Below are positions 8,181 through 16,620 of a DNA stretch of 64,000 nt, in pieces. The position numbers and the translations under genes were made by a program. The DNA comes from Fidelibacterota bacterium (GTDB taxonomy: Bacteria > Fidelibacterota > Marinisomatia > SCGC-AAA003-L08 > TS1B11). The stretch lies in NCBI GenBank assembly GCA_004124875.1, contig SCKJ01000001.1, forward strand, positions 496,001 to 560,000, read 5' to 3'. A model generated the notes under the pieces. It saw nothing but the letters and a program-made list of their open reading frames with translations, made no database searches and had not been told where the DNA came from. The number at the start of each line of letters is the position of its first letter. Position 1 is the stretch's first letter.

Positions 8181-10589
8181 TTATTTCAGCTTTATGAGGG
8201 TGGCGCCCGTGCCGCCGGCGTCGAAGTCGGCAAACTTGAACGCTGCCACCTGCGGATGGTCCTGCAGCCGTTCGTGCAGCAGCTTTTGCAAGATGCCGGT
8301 CCCTTTGCCATGGATAATTTCCACCTCGCGCAGCCCGCCCAGGATGGCCTGGTCGAGGAACCGCTCCATCTCCATGACGGCTGCGTCACCGCGCTCACCG
8401 CGCACATCCAGCTGGTGGCGAGCCGCAGATACGACGCCTGTTTGCGTCTGCGTGACGGGCTGGCTTTCAGCATCCTCCGGCGGGTTGGCGAGAGCCAACT
8501 GATCAGGGGCCACGGTGATCCGGGTCCCATCGATTTCCACCGTCACCTTCTGCCCATTGCGGGACAGTTTCTGGACCTGGCCCCGGCGTCCCTGGGAGAG
8601 CAGTTCCACCCAGCTGCCGATGGCCAACTTCTGCGGTTGCGGCGTGGCGGGGAGCGCCTGATCGACCCGCTCCGCGCGCTGGTCCAGCTCATCGCGCATA
8701 GCCGCGATGGCCCCCTTGGCCCGGCGGATGTCGTCCCCGGTGAGGTCGCCGCCTTTGGAGCGAATCTCCGACACCACCCCTTCCAGCCGCTTGTTGATGC
8801 TGCCTACCAACTGCCGGGCCTCCGCCAGGGCATCTTTTTCTGCCCGCTTATGGGCGGCAAGAATCTGGTCCTCCTTGCGCTGAAGCTGTTCCTCCCGCCG
8901 GGCCGCATGAGCCGCTTCTGCCGTGAGGGTGGCCTCTTTTTCCTGCAGCTGCGCCTTTTGCGCCTGCAGGGTCACCAGCAGTTCCTCCAGTTCCAGGGCG
9001 GCTTCGGGGATCAATTCCCGGGCGCGCGCTAAAATGGTGCGGTCCAGCCCCAACCGCTGGGCGATTTCCAGCGCGTAGCTGGCGCCGGGCTGACGCAGCT
9101 GCAAGATGTACGTGGGGGCCAACCGCTTAGGATCAAATGTCATGGCGCCGCTCAGAATGCCCTCCTCTTCCTGGGCCCACGCCTTCAGCCGGTTCAGGTG
9201 GGACGTCACCAGGCAGAGGGCCCCTTTGTCACGTATGGTTTCCAGGAACGCCTGCCCCAGGGCGGCGCCTGAATCGGGCTCGGTGCCGGTGCCCAGCTCA
9301 TCCAGCAAGACTAAAGAACCCGGCCCGCACGCACTGACAATGGACTGCAAATTGAGGAGATGGGCCGAAAATGTGGAGAGATCGTGTTCCAGCGATTGAT
9401 GGTCGCCGAGGTCCGCGTAAAGCGAGGTGAGCTCCGGCAGCAGCGCCGCTTTGGCGGGTACCGGCAGGCCGCTGTGGCCCAGCATGCACAGCAGCCCCAC
9501 CGTGAGCAATACGACGGTCTTGCCGCCGGTGTTGGGTCCCGAAATCAGCAGCACCCGCTCTGTGGCCGAAAGGGCCAGGTCCAGGGGGACTGCCACGCGC
9601 TTGCGGGACAGCAGCGGGTTGACGGCCTGCATCAGATGGAGGTCACCCTCGCCTGAAAAGGTGGGCCGCACAGCATGCACGTCATCGGCCCAGCGGGCGA
9701 TGGCCAGATGCAGGTCGAGGCGGTAGAGGATTTCGATGCAAGCGGTGGTGGCCCCGATGAGCGGACGGAGCTCGTCGGTCAGCTCGGACAGGAGGCGGTC
9801 GATTTCGGCCTGCTCCTCCTCCAGCAGTCCGGCAATTTCGTTGTTCAGATCGAACACTTCCAGCGGCTCCACAAAGGCGGTGTTCCCCGATCCGGAATAT
9901 CCGTGAATCAGCCCCTTCACCTTGCGCTTGTGGCTGGCCTTGAACGCAATGACCAGCCGCCCGTCCCGCCAGGCGATGGGCTCATCCTGCCCCCAACCTT
10001 TCGCCATCGCACCTTTATGGATGGCTGCCAGAGCGCTGCGCGCCTGCTTTTCCTTGCGCCTGATCGATGTGCGGATATGGCCGAGTCCGGCGCTGGCGGA
10101 GTCCTTGATGCTGAAGTCGTCATCGATGATACGGCTGATGGCCTGGGGTCCCTTTGCCCACGGCTGGAGGAGGGCGGCGTGCTGCCGCCAGCGGACCGGC
10201 GCGGCGTGGCCGTGAAAATATTTTTGCAGCCGGACACCCATCCGCAAGATGACGCGCAACGCCCCAAACTTGTCCGCCGACAGGTGCGCGCCCCCTTTTT
10301 CGCGTCCCGCCAGATCGGGGCGGAGATCGTCAAAGGGGGTCAGCGGGGGCGGTGAACTCCCCTCCAACAGCTGCTGCAGTTCGCCCGTGTCGGCCAGCAT
10401 GCCCTCTCGCAGCTCGCCATCTTCGACAGGCCACAGAGCGAGGACCAGCTCCCGGGCCGGCGGCGTAAGCGTCAAGTCGGCAATGTCTGCCAGCACCTGG
10501 TCAAAATGGAGCAACTGGGCCAGATCGGGAGACCAGCGCGGCGTCTGGGGAGTGGGGGTCATGGGAGCTCTACGGGGGACAGGACCCAT
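8181..10589 (-). CDS. mutS2: MutS2 family ATPase with C-terminal Smr domain
   Basis: At 802 residues it has the usual MutS2 length. The MutS-type ATPase core carries the Walker A GPNTGGKT (near residue 355) and Walker B LVLLDELGTGTEP. A long coiled-coil stretch rich in Gln, Ala and Glu follows, then a KOW-like segment and a C-terminal Smr domain (LDVRGERGDAAV, IIHGKGTGIL). MutS2 proteins suppress recombination, and in Bacillus one (RqcU) acts on collided ribosomes. The start is ATG at 10589, 11 bp after the cvpA stop, or ATG at 10562. The cvpA-mutS2 pair is a common bacterial arrangement. Confidence 0.93.
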   Translation of the reverse strand: MGPVPRRAPMTPTPQTPRWSPDLAQLLHFDQVLADIADLTLTPPARELVLALWPVEDGELREGMLADTGELQQLLEGSSPPPLTPFDDLRPDLAGREKGGAHLSADKFGALRVILRMGVRLQKYFHGHAAPVRWRQHAALLQPWAKGPQAISRIIDDDFSIKDSASAGLGHIRTSIRRKEKQARSALAAIHKGAMAKGWGQDEPIAWRDGRLVIAFKASHKRKVKGLIHGYSGSGNTAFVEPLEVFDLNNEIAGLLEEEQAEIDRLLSELTDELRPLIGATTACIEILYRLDLHLAIARWADDVHAVRPTFSGEGDLHLMQAVNPLLSRKRVAVPLDLALSATERVLLISGPNTGGKTVVLLTVGLLCMLGHSGLPVPAKAALLPELTSLYADLGDHQSLEHDLSTFSAHLLNLQSIVSACGPGSLVLLDELGTGTEPDSGAALGQAFLETIRDKGALCLVTSHLNRLKAWAQEEEGILSGAMTFDPKRLAPTYILQLRQPGASYALEIAQRLGLDRTILARARELIPEAALELEELLVTLQAQKAQLQEKEATLTAEAAHAARREEQLQRKEDQILAAHKRAEKDALAEARQLVGSINKRLEGVVSEIRSKGGDLTGDDIRRAKGAIAAMRDELDQRAERVDQALPATPQPQKLAIGSWVELLSQGRRGQVQKLSRNGQKVTVEIDGTRITVAPDQLALANPPEDAESQPVTQTQTGVVSAARHQLDVRGERGDAAVMEMERFLDQAILGGLREVEIIHGKGTGILQKLLHERLQDHPQVAAFKFADFDAGGTGATLIKLK

Positions 10590-10600
10590 GGATGCGGGGA

Positions 10601-11149
10601 CTAGATTTGATTAAGTAAGGGACGGACGAGATCCTCGGGATCGACCTGTTCGATTTTCTCCTGGACCCCTTTCAGCAGCGTGTCTAGGGTCAGCAGTTTG
10701 AACATGCCGTCGCGCACTGCCACCACCTGCCTGAAAATGGCCGACTCCTCATGCATCCGTTGGGAGAGGCCCCTGGTCGGTCCAAAATTCTGTAGCATGT
10801 AAATGAGGACGCCGAGGACCAGCAAGCTTTTCAAGATACCGAAGACGGTGCCGCCAAGCCGGTCGAGCCAGCCCAACAACACCAGTTCCACGAGGGAGCG
10901 CACCGTGCGGGTGAGGATGGCCATGGCCACCAGAGTGCCGATGAATATGCCGCTGAACGCAAGGATGCTGCCGGCCATTTCATTTTCCATCCTCAGCAGC
11001 AAGGCGACGGCGGGTGTTAGCCGGTCGGCGAGGATAACCGCCAGGACCAGCCCCACCAGACGGCCGACTTCTTCAACGAGACCGCGCTGAAATCCGCGGT
11101 ACCCGAAGTAGGCGATGAACAGTAGAATCGCTGTGCCGATGGCATTCAC
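10601..11149 (-). CDS. cvpA: CvpA family membrane protein
   Basis: The 182-residue protein has four hydrophobic segments and the CvpA N-terminal pattern (YFGYRGFQRGLVEEVGRLVGL, shown here in part). CvpA-like proteins are inner-membrane proteins first linked to colicin V production and more recently to envelope stress tolerance. It is the first gene of the leftward run and precedes mutS2 by 11 bp, a frequently conserved pair. The promoter should lie in 11150-11314, shared back to back with the tRNA. Confidence 0.85.
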   Translation of the reverse strand: MNAIGTAILLFIAYFGYRGFQRGLVEEVGRLVGLVLAVILADRLTPAVALLLRMENEMAGSILAFSGIFIGTLVAMAILTRTVRSLVELVLLGWLDRLGGTVFGILKSLLVLGVLIYMLQNFGPTRGLSQRMHEESAIFRQVVAVRDGMFKLLTLDTLLKGVQEKIEQVDPEDLVRPLLNQI

Positions 11150-11312
11150 GAAAATGATTTAGGTGTTTGGGGTTAGCCCGGTTGTTTCATCCCGCATGGA
11201 TCAAATTATGATAGGCCATCTGGCGAGGCAAGGCTTTCCCAGCGCTCGGACCGGCACGGTTCATCAGGTGCTTTTGTAATGGTTGTCGCGAATGTAACTT
11301 TCAGGCCATTTG

Positions 11313-11388
<76 letters not shown>

Positions 11389-11471
11389 CATGGTACAACG
11401 GATCCGCAAATAACCTATGATCTCCACGCGATCAACTGCTATGATTTTAACGGGATGTACTGCAAAATGTG

Positions 11472-11494
11472 CGCACCTCATCGGGTGCGTTTTT
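11472..11494 (+). terminator. Rho-independent terminator after tRNA-Val
   Basis: A perfect 6-bp stem CGCACC/GGTGCG with loop TCATCG is followed by TTTTT. It lies 84 bp after the tRNA and 35 bp before the next gene, so it would end the tRNA transcript. Confidence 0.75.
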
Positions 11495-11528
11495 CATATC
11501 TTAAATAAGAACGGATCACTATACCCCC

Positions 11529-12236
11529 ATGCGTGAAGTCCTGTCAAAATTGATAGATTTGCAAAAGATCGATTCCCAGCTGATGGATATTGAAGAGCTG
11601 AAAGGGGATCTCCCGGCTGAAGTGGCCCGGCTCGATAAGCAGCTCGATTCGCTCAGCGCGGGAATTTCCGAGTCGAAGGTTGAGATTGAGGAGCTCGGCA
11701 GCAAACAGCGAAGGCTGGAGGCCGAAGTCTCTGACACAGAGGAAACGGTTAAAAAATACCAGGATCAGCTGATACTTGTCTCCACGAACCGTGCCTATGA
11801 CGCCTTGATGGCGGAGATTGACACGGCCAAGCGATCCGCCGAATCCGATGGCATGCAGGCGTTGGAGATCGAGGAAAAGATTCAGCATCTAACGGAGCAG
11901 GTCAAGGCCGATGAAATTGCGCTGAAGGAAAAGACAGGGCTGTTTGCCAAGCATCAGAAAAGCCTGCAGCAAACCATTGAAGAGACGGAAGTGGAGGCGA
12001 CCCGGCTTGCCGGCGAGCGCAAGCGGGTAGAAAGTAAAATAGACAGTTCGATTTACCAGAACTACGAGCGTATGCGGGGCGCCCACAATGGCGAGGCGGT
12101 GGTGGAGATGAGCCGTGGATCGTGCGGCAGCTGTTTCTCCGAGCTCCCGGCACAGCTCTCGGCCGATATCCGGGCCATGAATTCCATTATCTCCTGCCCG
12201 ACCTGCGGTGTCATTCTGTACCATTCTGCCGAATAA
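11529..12236 (+). CDS. Coiled-coil protein with C4 zinc ribbon (zf-RING_7 family)
   Basis: The 235-residue protein has a long N-terminal antiparallel coiled coil (about residues 1-180, rich in Glu, Lys and Leu heptads) and a C-terminal zinc ribbon with two Cys pairs, GSCGSCFSELP and SCPTCGVILY. This matches the widespread C4-type zinc ribbon family (PF02591), thought to bind nucleic acid or partner proteins; its function is not settled. In many bacteria it sits near rnpB, and rnpB indeed follows here at 12305. ATG at 11529. Confidence 0.82.
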   Translation: MREVLSKLIDLQKIDSQLMDIEELKGDLPAEVARLDKQLDSLSAGISESKVEIEELGSKQRRLEAEVSDTEETVKKYQDQLILVSTNRAYDALMAEIDTAKRSAESDGMQALEIEEKIQHLTEQVKADEIALKEKTGLFAKHQKSLQQTIEETEVEATRLAGERKRVESKIDSSIYQNYERMRGAHNGEAVVEMSRGSCGSCFSELPAQLSADIRAMNSIISCPTCGVILYHSAE

Positions 12237-12304
12237 GTCCCAGCGGACCGGCGCCGCTTTATCGGCGGTTACCACTTGCGGCCCAAAATCGTTAAATTCT
12301 CAGC

Positions 12305-12699
12305 GGAGACTGGCCGGATGGCTGCCCTTGACCCGGCTCAGCCGGGTTGAGGGAGGAAAGTCCGAACTCCGCAGGATAAGGCGCCTCCTAACGGGAGGGA
12401 TCCCCTTTTTGGGGATACGGAAAGCGCAACAGAGAACAGACTGCCTCGGCTCGCCGCGGTAACGGTGAAACGGTGGTGTAAGAGACCACCAGTCTGCGGT
12501 GTAAATCGCAGAGCTGGCAAACCCCGCCTGGAGCAAGACCAAGCAGCTTCGCCCAATGGGCCGCTGATCCGGCGGTAATCCGATTTATCGGATTGCGGAG
12601 CGGGTAGGTCGCTCGAGCCTGGCCGTGAGGTCAGGCCCAGATGAATAGCCATCGTCCCGATGTTTCGGGATACAGAATTCGGCTTACAGGCCAGTCTCC
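12305..12699 (+). ncRNA. rnpB: RNase P RNA (bacterial type A)
   Basis: The 395-nt RNA is closed by a perfect P1 helix, GGAGACTGGCC at 12305 with GGCCAGTCTCC ending at 12699. Conserved core pieces are all present in order: GAGGGAGGAAAGTCCG, ACAGAGAACAGACTGCC, GGTAACGGTGAAACGGTGG, GGCAAACCCC with GCCTGGAGCAAGACCAA, and near the 3' end AGATGAATAGCCATC. This is the catalytic RNA that trims tRNA 5' leaders. The recJ coding region begins only 25 bp after its end. Confidence 0.96.
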
Positions 12700-12724
12700 A
12701 AATTTTTCTTCAGTCTCAACTTGG

Positions 12725-14455
12725 ATGGCCCTATTGCCTGAGTCAGACCTTATTTGGGAGTACACCCAACCCGATCCCCGGCACGTCACCACTGCCGCCG
12801 AGGCTTTTGATGTCCCGGAAATTTATGCCCGCATTCTGGTAGCGCGAGGCATCGTCAGCCGTGAGGACGGCATTCCCTTTTTTAATCCCGACCGCGACCG
12901 GCTGCATGATCCCTACCTGATGAAAGGGATGGAGGCAGCCGTTGAGCGGATCATGAGCCAGGTCGCCGGCGGCGAGCCGATACTCATCTTTGGCGATTAT
13001 GATGTCGACGGCACGACGGCCGCCTCCATGTTGTGGCTGTCGTTCAAGGCCATGGGAGCGCAGGTATCCACCTACATCCCCAGCCGGGAATCCGAAGGCT
13101 ACGGCCTCTCGCGTGGCGGCGTCGATTATGCCGTGCTCATTGGCGCCGGCCTGCTGATCACCTGCGACTGCGGCATCAACGCTATCGATGTGGTGGCTTA
13201 TGCCCACTCCAAGGGGGTGGAGGTGATCATTACCGATCACCATGTTCCCGGTGATGAGCTGCCAGCGGCGGTAGCCATTCTCAACCCCAAGCAGAGCGAC
13301 TGCCCCTACCCATTCAAAGGTTTGTGCGGGGGTGGCGTGGCCTTCAAACTGGCGCTGGCCGTGGCTGGCAAGGGAGGCCACGATGAAGACCTGGTGTGGC
13401 AGCATGCCGATCTTATCGCGCTGGGCATCGCGGCTGATATTGTGCCGATCCTCGATGAAAACAGGATCATCGTTCACGAAGGCCTCAAGCTGATGCGCCA
13501 GAACAGCCGGCCCGGTCTGGCCGCCCTGTGGCAGGTGGCGGGCCACGCCGGTAAACCGGTGACCATTGGACGGATCGTTTTTGGGGTGGCGCCAAAAATT
13601 AACGCCGCCGGACGACTGGGCGACGCCGGACGGGCCGTGAAGCTGCTCACCACCGACAACCATTACCATGCCGTCAGCATCGCCCGCGATCTGATGGCCG
13701 AAAACGAGCGCCGCAAGCGAATTCAGGAACAGACCGTTGAAGAGGCCATCTATCAGGTCCATGCCCGGCACGATCCGGCCAACGAGCTGGCGCTGGTGCT
13801 GTGGCAGGAAGGCTGGCATCAAGGGGTCATCGGCATTGTGGCCGCGAGAATCAGGGACCTGTTCAACCGGCCAACGGCCATCATCGCCGTGGCTGACGGG
13901 GTGGGCCGGGGGTCGCTGCGCTCTATGGCCGGGTTCGACCTGTACAAGGCGCTCACCGCCTGCGCCGATTTGTTGCTGGGCTATGGCGGCCACACCGTCG
14001 CCGCAGGGCTGTCCATAGCTGCCGATCAACTGGAACAGTTCTCCCAACGATTCATCGGCGTGGCCAACGAGGCGCTGACGATTGAGCGGCTGAGGCCCCG
14101 GCAGCTGCTGGATGGCGACATGGACCTGTCCATCATAGATCGCCGCTTTATCCGCCTGCTTGACTCCCTCGAACCTTACGGTCCCGGCAACCGTCGGCCG
14201 GTCATGGCCAGCAGAGGTGTGCGCGCCGCGGGCTCTCCCCGTCTGGTGGGCGACAGATCGGCCCACCTGAAATGCGCCTTCAGCCAAAACGGCGTAACTT
14301 TGGATGCCATCGGATTTGATATGGCCGATCACTATGAAAAACTTCTTCTGGACCGGCCCCTTGATATTGCCTACGTTGTGGAAGAAAACCAATGGCAGGG
14401 ACAAACCAGGGTGCAGCTGCAGTTGAAAGACATTAAAATAGGAGCGCCGGCATGA
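12725..14455 (+). CDS. recJ: Single-stranded-DNA-specific exonuclease RecJ
   Basis: RecJ degrades single-stranded DNA 5' to 3' in recombination and repair. From ATG 12725 the protein has 576 residues, normal for the family. Motifs are the N-terminal DYDVDGTTAASML, the DHH motif in ITDHHVPG, and the DHHA1 motif GYGGHTVAAG. An ATG at 12641 would be in frame but lies inside rnpB, so the start was placed after the RNA. No good Shine-Dalgarno precedes 12725; the gene may be read from the rnpB transcript. The stop overlaps the fabH start (ATGA). Confidence 0.93.
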   Translation: MALLPESDLIWEYTQPDPRHVTTAAEAFDVPEIYARILVARGIVSREDGIPFFNPDRDRLHDPYLMKGMEAAVERIMSQVAGGEPILIFGDYDVDGTTAASMLWLSFKAMGAQVSTYIPSRESEGYGLSRGGVDYAVLIGAGLLITCDCGINAIDVVAYAHSKGVEVIITDHHVPGDELPAAVAILNPKQSDCPYPFKGLCGGGVAFKLALAVAGKGGHDEDLVWQHADLIALGIAADIVPILDENRIIVHEGLKLMRQNSRPGLAALWQVAGHAGKPVTIGRIVFGVAPKINAAGRLGDAGRAVKLLTTDNHYHAVSIARDLMAENERRKRIQEQTVEEAIYQVHARHDPANELALVLWQEGWHQGVIGIVAARIRDLFNRPTAIIAVADGVGRGSLRSMAGFDLYKALTACADLLLGYGGHTVAAGLSIAADQLEQFSQRFIGVANEALTIERLRPRQLLDGDMDLSIIDRRFIRLLDSLEPYGPGNRRPVMASRGVRAAGSPRLVGDRSAHLKCAFSQNGVTLDAIGFDMADHYEKLLLDRPLDIAYVVEENQWQGQTRVQLQLKDIKIGAPA

Positions 14456-15444
14456 CGAGCGCCTACATCTCCGGTACCGGATTTTACCTGCCTGAAAGAG
14501 TGGTGACCAATGACGAGCTGGCCGCTATCATGGACACCAGCGACGAGTGGATCACGGCCAGAACCGGCATTAAAGAGCGGCGATACGCCGCCCCGGGCCA
14601 AGGCACCGTGGACCTGGCGGTGCCGGCCGTTGAGCAGGCTTTGGAAGCCGCCGAGGTGACTGTGGAGCAGATCGGCCTGATCATTTTCGCCACCTCGACG
14701 CCAGACTACTACGCCCCCGGCTCTGGCTGCCTGTTGCAGGACCGCATGGGGTTTGGGGAAATTGGCGCTCTCGATATCCGCGTGCAGTGCTCCGGGTTTC
14801 TCTACGGTCTATCCATCGCCGACCAGTACATCCGCACCGGCACCCTCGAGCATGTTTTGGTGGTGGGCGCTGAAGTGCAGTCCAATGCGATGGACCTGTC
14901 CGATGAAGGGCGTGATACGGCGGTTATTTTTGGGGACGGCGCCGGAGCTGCCGTGTTGTCGGCCAATGAACAGGGGCGCGGGGTGCTGAGCACACACCTG
15001 CATTCGCAGGGCAAATATGCCCAGGAATTGTGGATTGGGGCCGCATCGAGCTACGCCAAGCAGCGCTTCAACAAGGAAGACATTGATGCCGGCCGGCACT
15101 GGCTGAAGATGAACGGCAAGGAAGTTTTTAAAAATGCCGTGGTCCGTTTTCCCGAGGTGATCCGTGAGGCCCTCGCGGCCAACGAAATTGACATCAGCCA
15201 GGTGAAGCTCATCGTCCCGCATCAGGCTAACTTACGCATCAGTCAGGAAGTGGCCAGAAGGCTTAAGGTGCCGGAGGAGCTGCTCTACTCCAACATTGAG
15301 CGCTATGGCAATACAACTGCGGCGACCGTCCCCATTGCCATGGCCGAGGCTGTGCGTGAGGGGAAAATTGCACCGGGCGACTATGTGGTGTTGGCGGCGT
15401 TCGGATCCGGATTTACCTGGGCTGCGGCGCTATTGAAATGGTGA
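14452..15444 (+). CDS. fabH: 3-oxoacyl-ACP synthase III
   Basis: FabH condenses acetyl-CoA with malonyl-ACP to begin fatty-acid synthesis. The 330-residue protein carries the catalytic triad Cys113 (RVQCSGFLYG), His257 (VPHQANLRI) and Asn287 (ERYGNTTAAT), and the C-terminal GSGFTWAAALL signature. The start ATG overlaps the recJ stop by 4 bases. An acyl-CoA dehydrogenase follows after 6 bp, so lipid genes are cotranscribed with recJ here. No other fab genes are in this window. Confidence 0.93.
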   Translation: MTSAYISGTGFYLPERVVTNDELAAIMDTSDEWITARTGIKERRYAAPGQGTVDLAVPAVEQALEAAEVTVEQIGLIIFATSTPDYYAPGSGCLLQDRMGFGEIGALDIRVQCSGFLYGLSIADQYIRTGTLEHVLVVGAEVQSNAMDLSDEGRDTAVIFGDGAGAAVLSANEQGRGVLSTHLHSQGKYAQELWIGAASSYAKQRFNKEDIDAGRHWLKMNGKEVFKNAVVRFPEVIREALAANEIDISQVKLIVPHQANLRISQEVARRLKVPEELLYSNIERYGNTTAATVPIAMAEAVREGKIAPGDYVVLAAFGSGFTWAAALLKW

Positions 15445-15450
15445 CCATTA

Positions 15451-16620
15451 ATGAATGACAATTTGGGCAAAATATATTTTACGGAGGAGCACACTCTGCT
15501 CCGGGAGATGGTTCGCGATTTTGCGCGCAACGAAGTGGCGCCGGTGGCGGAGCAGCAGGACCGTGAAGGAAAATTTCCGGACGCGTTGGTCAAACAGATG
15601 GCGGAGCTGGGGCTCATGGGGGTGCCGATACCGGCAAAGTACGGCGGCGCGGGCATGGATACCGTCGCCTTCACTATAGCTGTGCACGAGCTGGCCGTGG
15701 CCGATGCCAGCACGGCCATCACCATGGGGGCGCACACCAGTCTGGGTACGATGCCAATCTTGATGTTTGGGACCGATGAACAAAAAAAGAAATACCTGCC
15801 AAGTCTGGCCAGCGGGGAGATGTTGGGAGCGTTCGGGCTGACGGAGCCGGGCGCCGGCAGCGATGCAGGCGCCACAGCGACGCGAGCGGTAAAGCACAAA
15901 GACAAGTATGTCATCAATGGCCAGAAAATATTCTGCACCAATGCAGGCAAAGCAGGACTGATTACCTTTACCGCCCGAATCATCGACGGAGACGAGGATC
16001 TGGGTATCTGCGTCTTTATGGCTGAGGCCGGCACACCGGGAATCCGCCTGGGTCCTCCGGAAAAGAAAATGGGCTGGCGCGCCTCGGACACCCGCTCAGT
16101 ATATTTCGAGGATTTGGAACTCAGCCAGGGGCAGATTCTGGGAATCCCCGGGAAAGGTTTCCGGCAGTTTTTAACTGTGCTGACTGGCGGCCGCATTTCC
16201 CTTGGCGCGCTGTCGCTGGGAACGGCCCAAGGGGCCTACCAAATGGCGCTGAACTACGCCAATGAACGTGAAGCGTTCGGGCAGAAAATCGGAAAACTGC
16301 AGGGTATTGCTTTCAAGCTGGCCGATTTGGCTACCGGGCTGCAGGCTGCCACCCACCTGGTTTATCATGCCGCCTGGCTGAAAGATCAGGGTGAGGATGT
16401 GCTTAAAGAAGCGGCCATGGCAAAACTGTACGCCAGTGAGCTGGCCATGCGGACCACCATCGAAGCCATCCAAATTCATGGCGGATATGGGTATATTAGG
16501 GAGTATCATGTGGAGCGCTTCTTCCGCGATGCCAAAGTGTTGGAAATCGGTGAGGGGACCAGTGAAATTCAGCGAATAGTTATCTCTCGCCATCTGTTGG
16601 AGGAGGCCCAAGGGACCTAA
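15451..16620 (+). CDS. Acyl-CoA dehydrogenase
   Basis: The 389-residue flavoprotein matches the short/medium-chain acyl-CoA dehydrogenase family: FAD and substrate motifs FGLTEPGAGSDA (128-139), INGQKIFCTNA, and the C-terminal EGTSEIQR with the likely catalytic base Glu368. It oxidises acyl-CoA to trans-2-enoyl-CoA and passes electrons to ETF. Chain-length or branched-chain preference cannot be read from the sequence. It follows fabH by 6 bp, and its stop overlaps the next start by one base. Confidence 0.92.
   Translation: MNDNLGKIYFTEEHTLLREMVRDFARNEVAPVAEQQDREGKFPDALVKQMAELGLMGVPIPAKYGGAGMDTVAFTIAVHELAVADASTAITMGAHTSLGTMPILMFGTDEQKKKYLPSLASGEMLGAFGLTEPGAGSDAGATATRAVKHKDKYVINGQKIFCTNAGKAGLITFTARIIDGDEDLGICVFMAEAGTPGIRLGPPEKKMGWRASDTRSVYFEDLELSQGQILGIPGKGFRQFLTVLTGGRISLGALSLGTAQGAYQMALNYANEREAFGQKIGKLQGIAFKLADLATGLQAATHLVYHAAWLKDQGEDVLKEAAMAKLYASELAMRTTIEAIQIHGGYGYIREYHVERFFRDAKVLEIGEGTSEIQRIVISRHLLEEAQGT

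Noticed and set aside
12641-12724. An ATG at 12641 in frame with recJ
   Set aside because: It lies within RNase P RNA, whose 3' end is fixed at 12699 by the P1 helix, and the added residues do not resemble RecJ.
12743-14404. A minus-strand frame of 553 codons opposite recJ
   Set aside because: RecJ motifs are unmistakable on the plus strand; the antisense frame has Gly/His/Gln-rich composition without domains.
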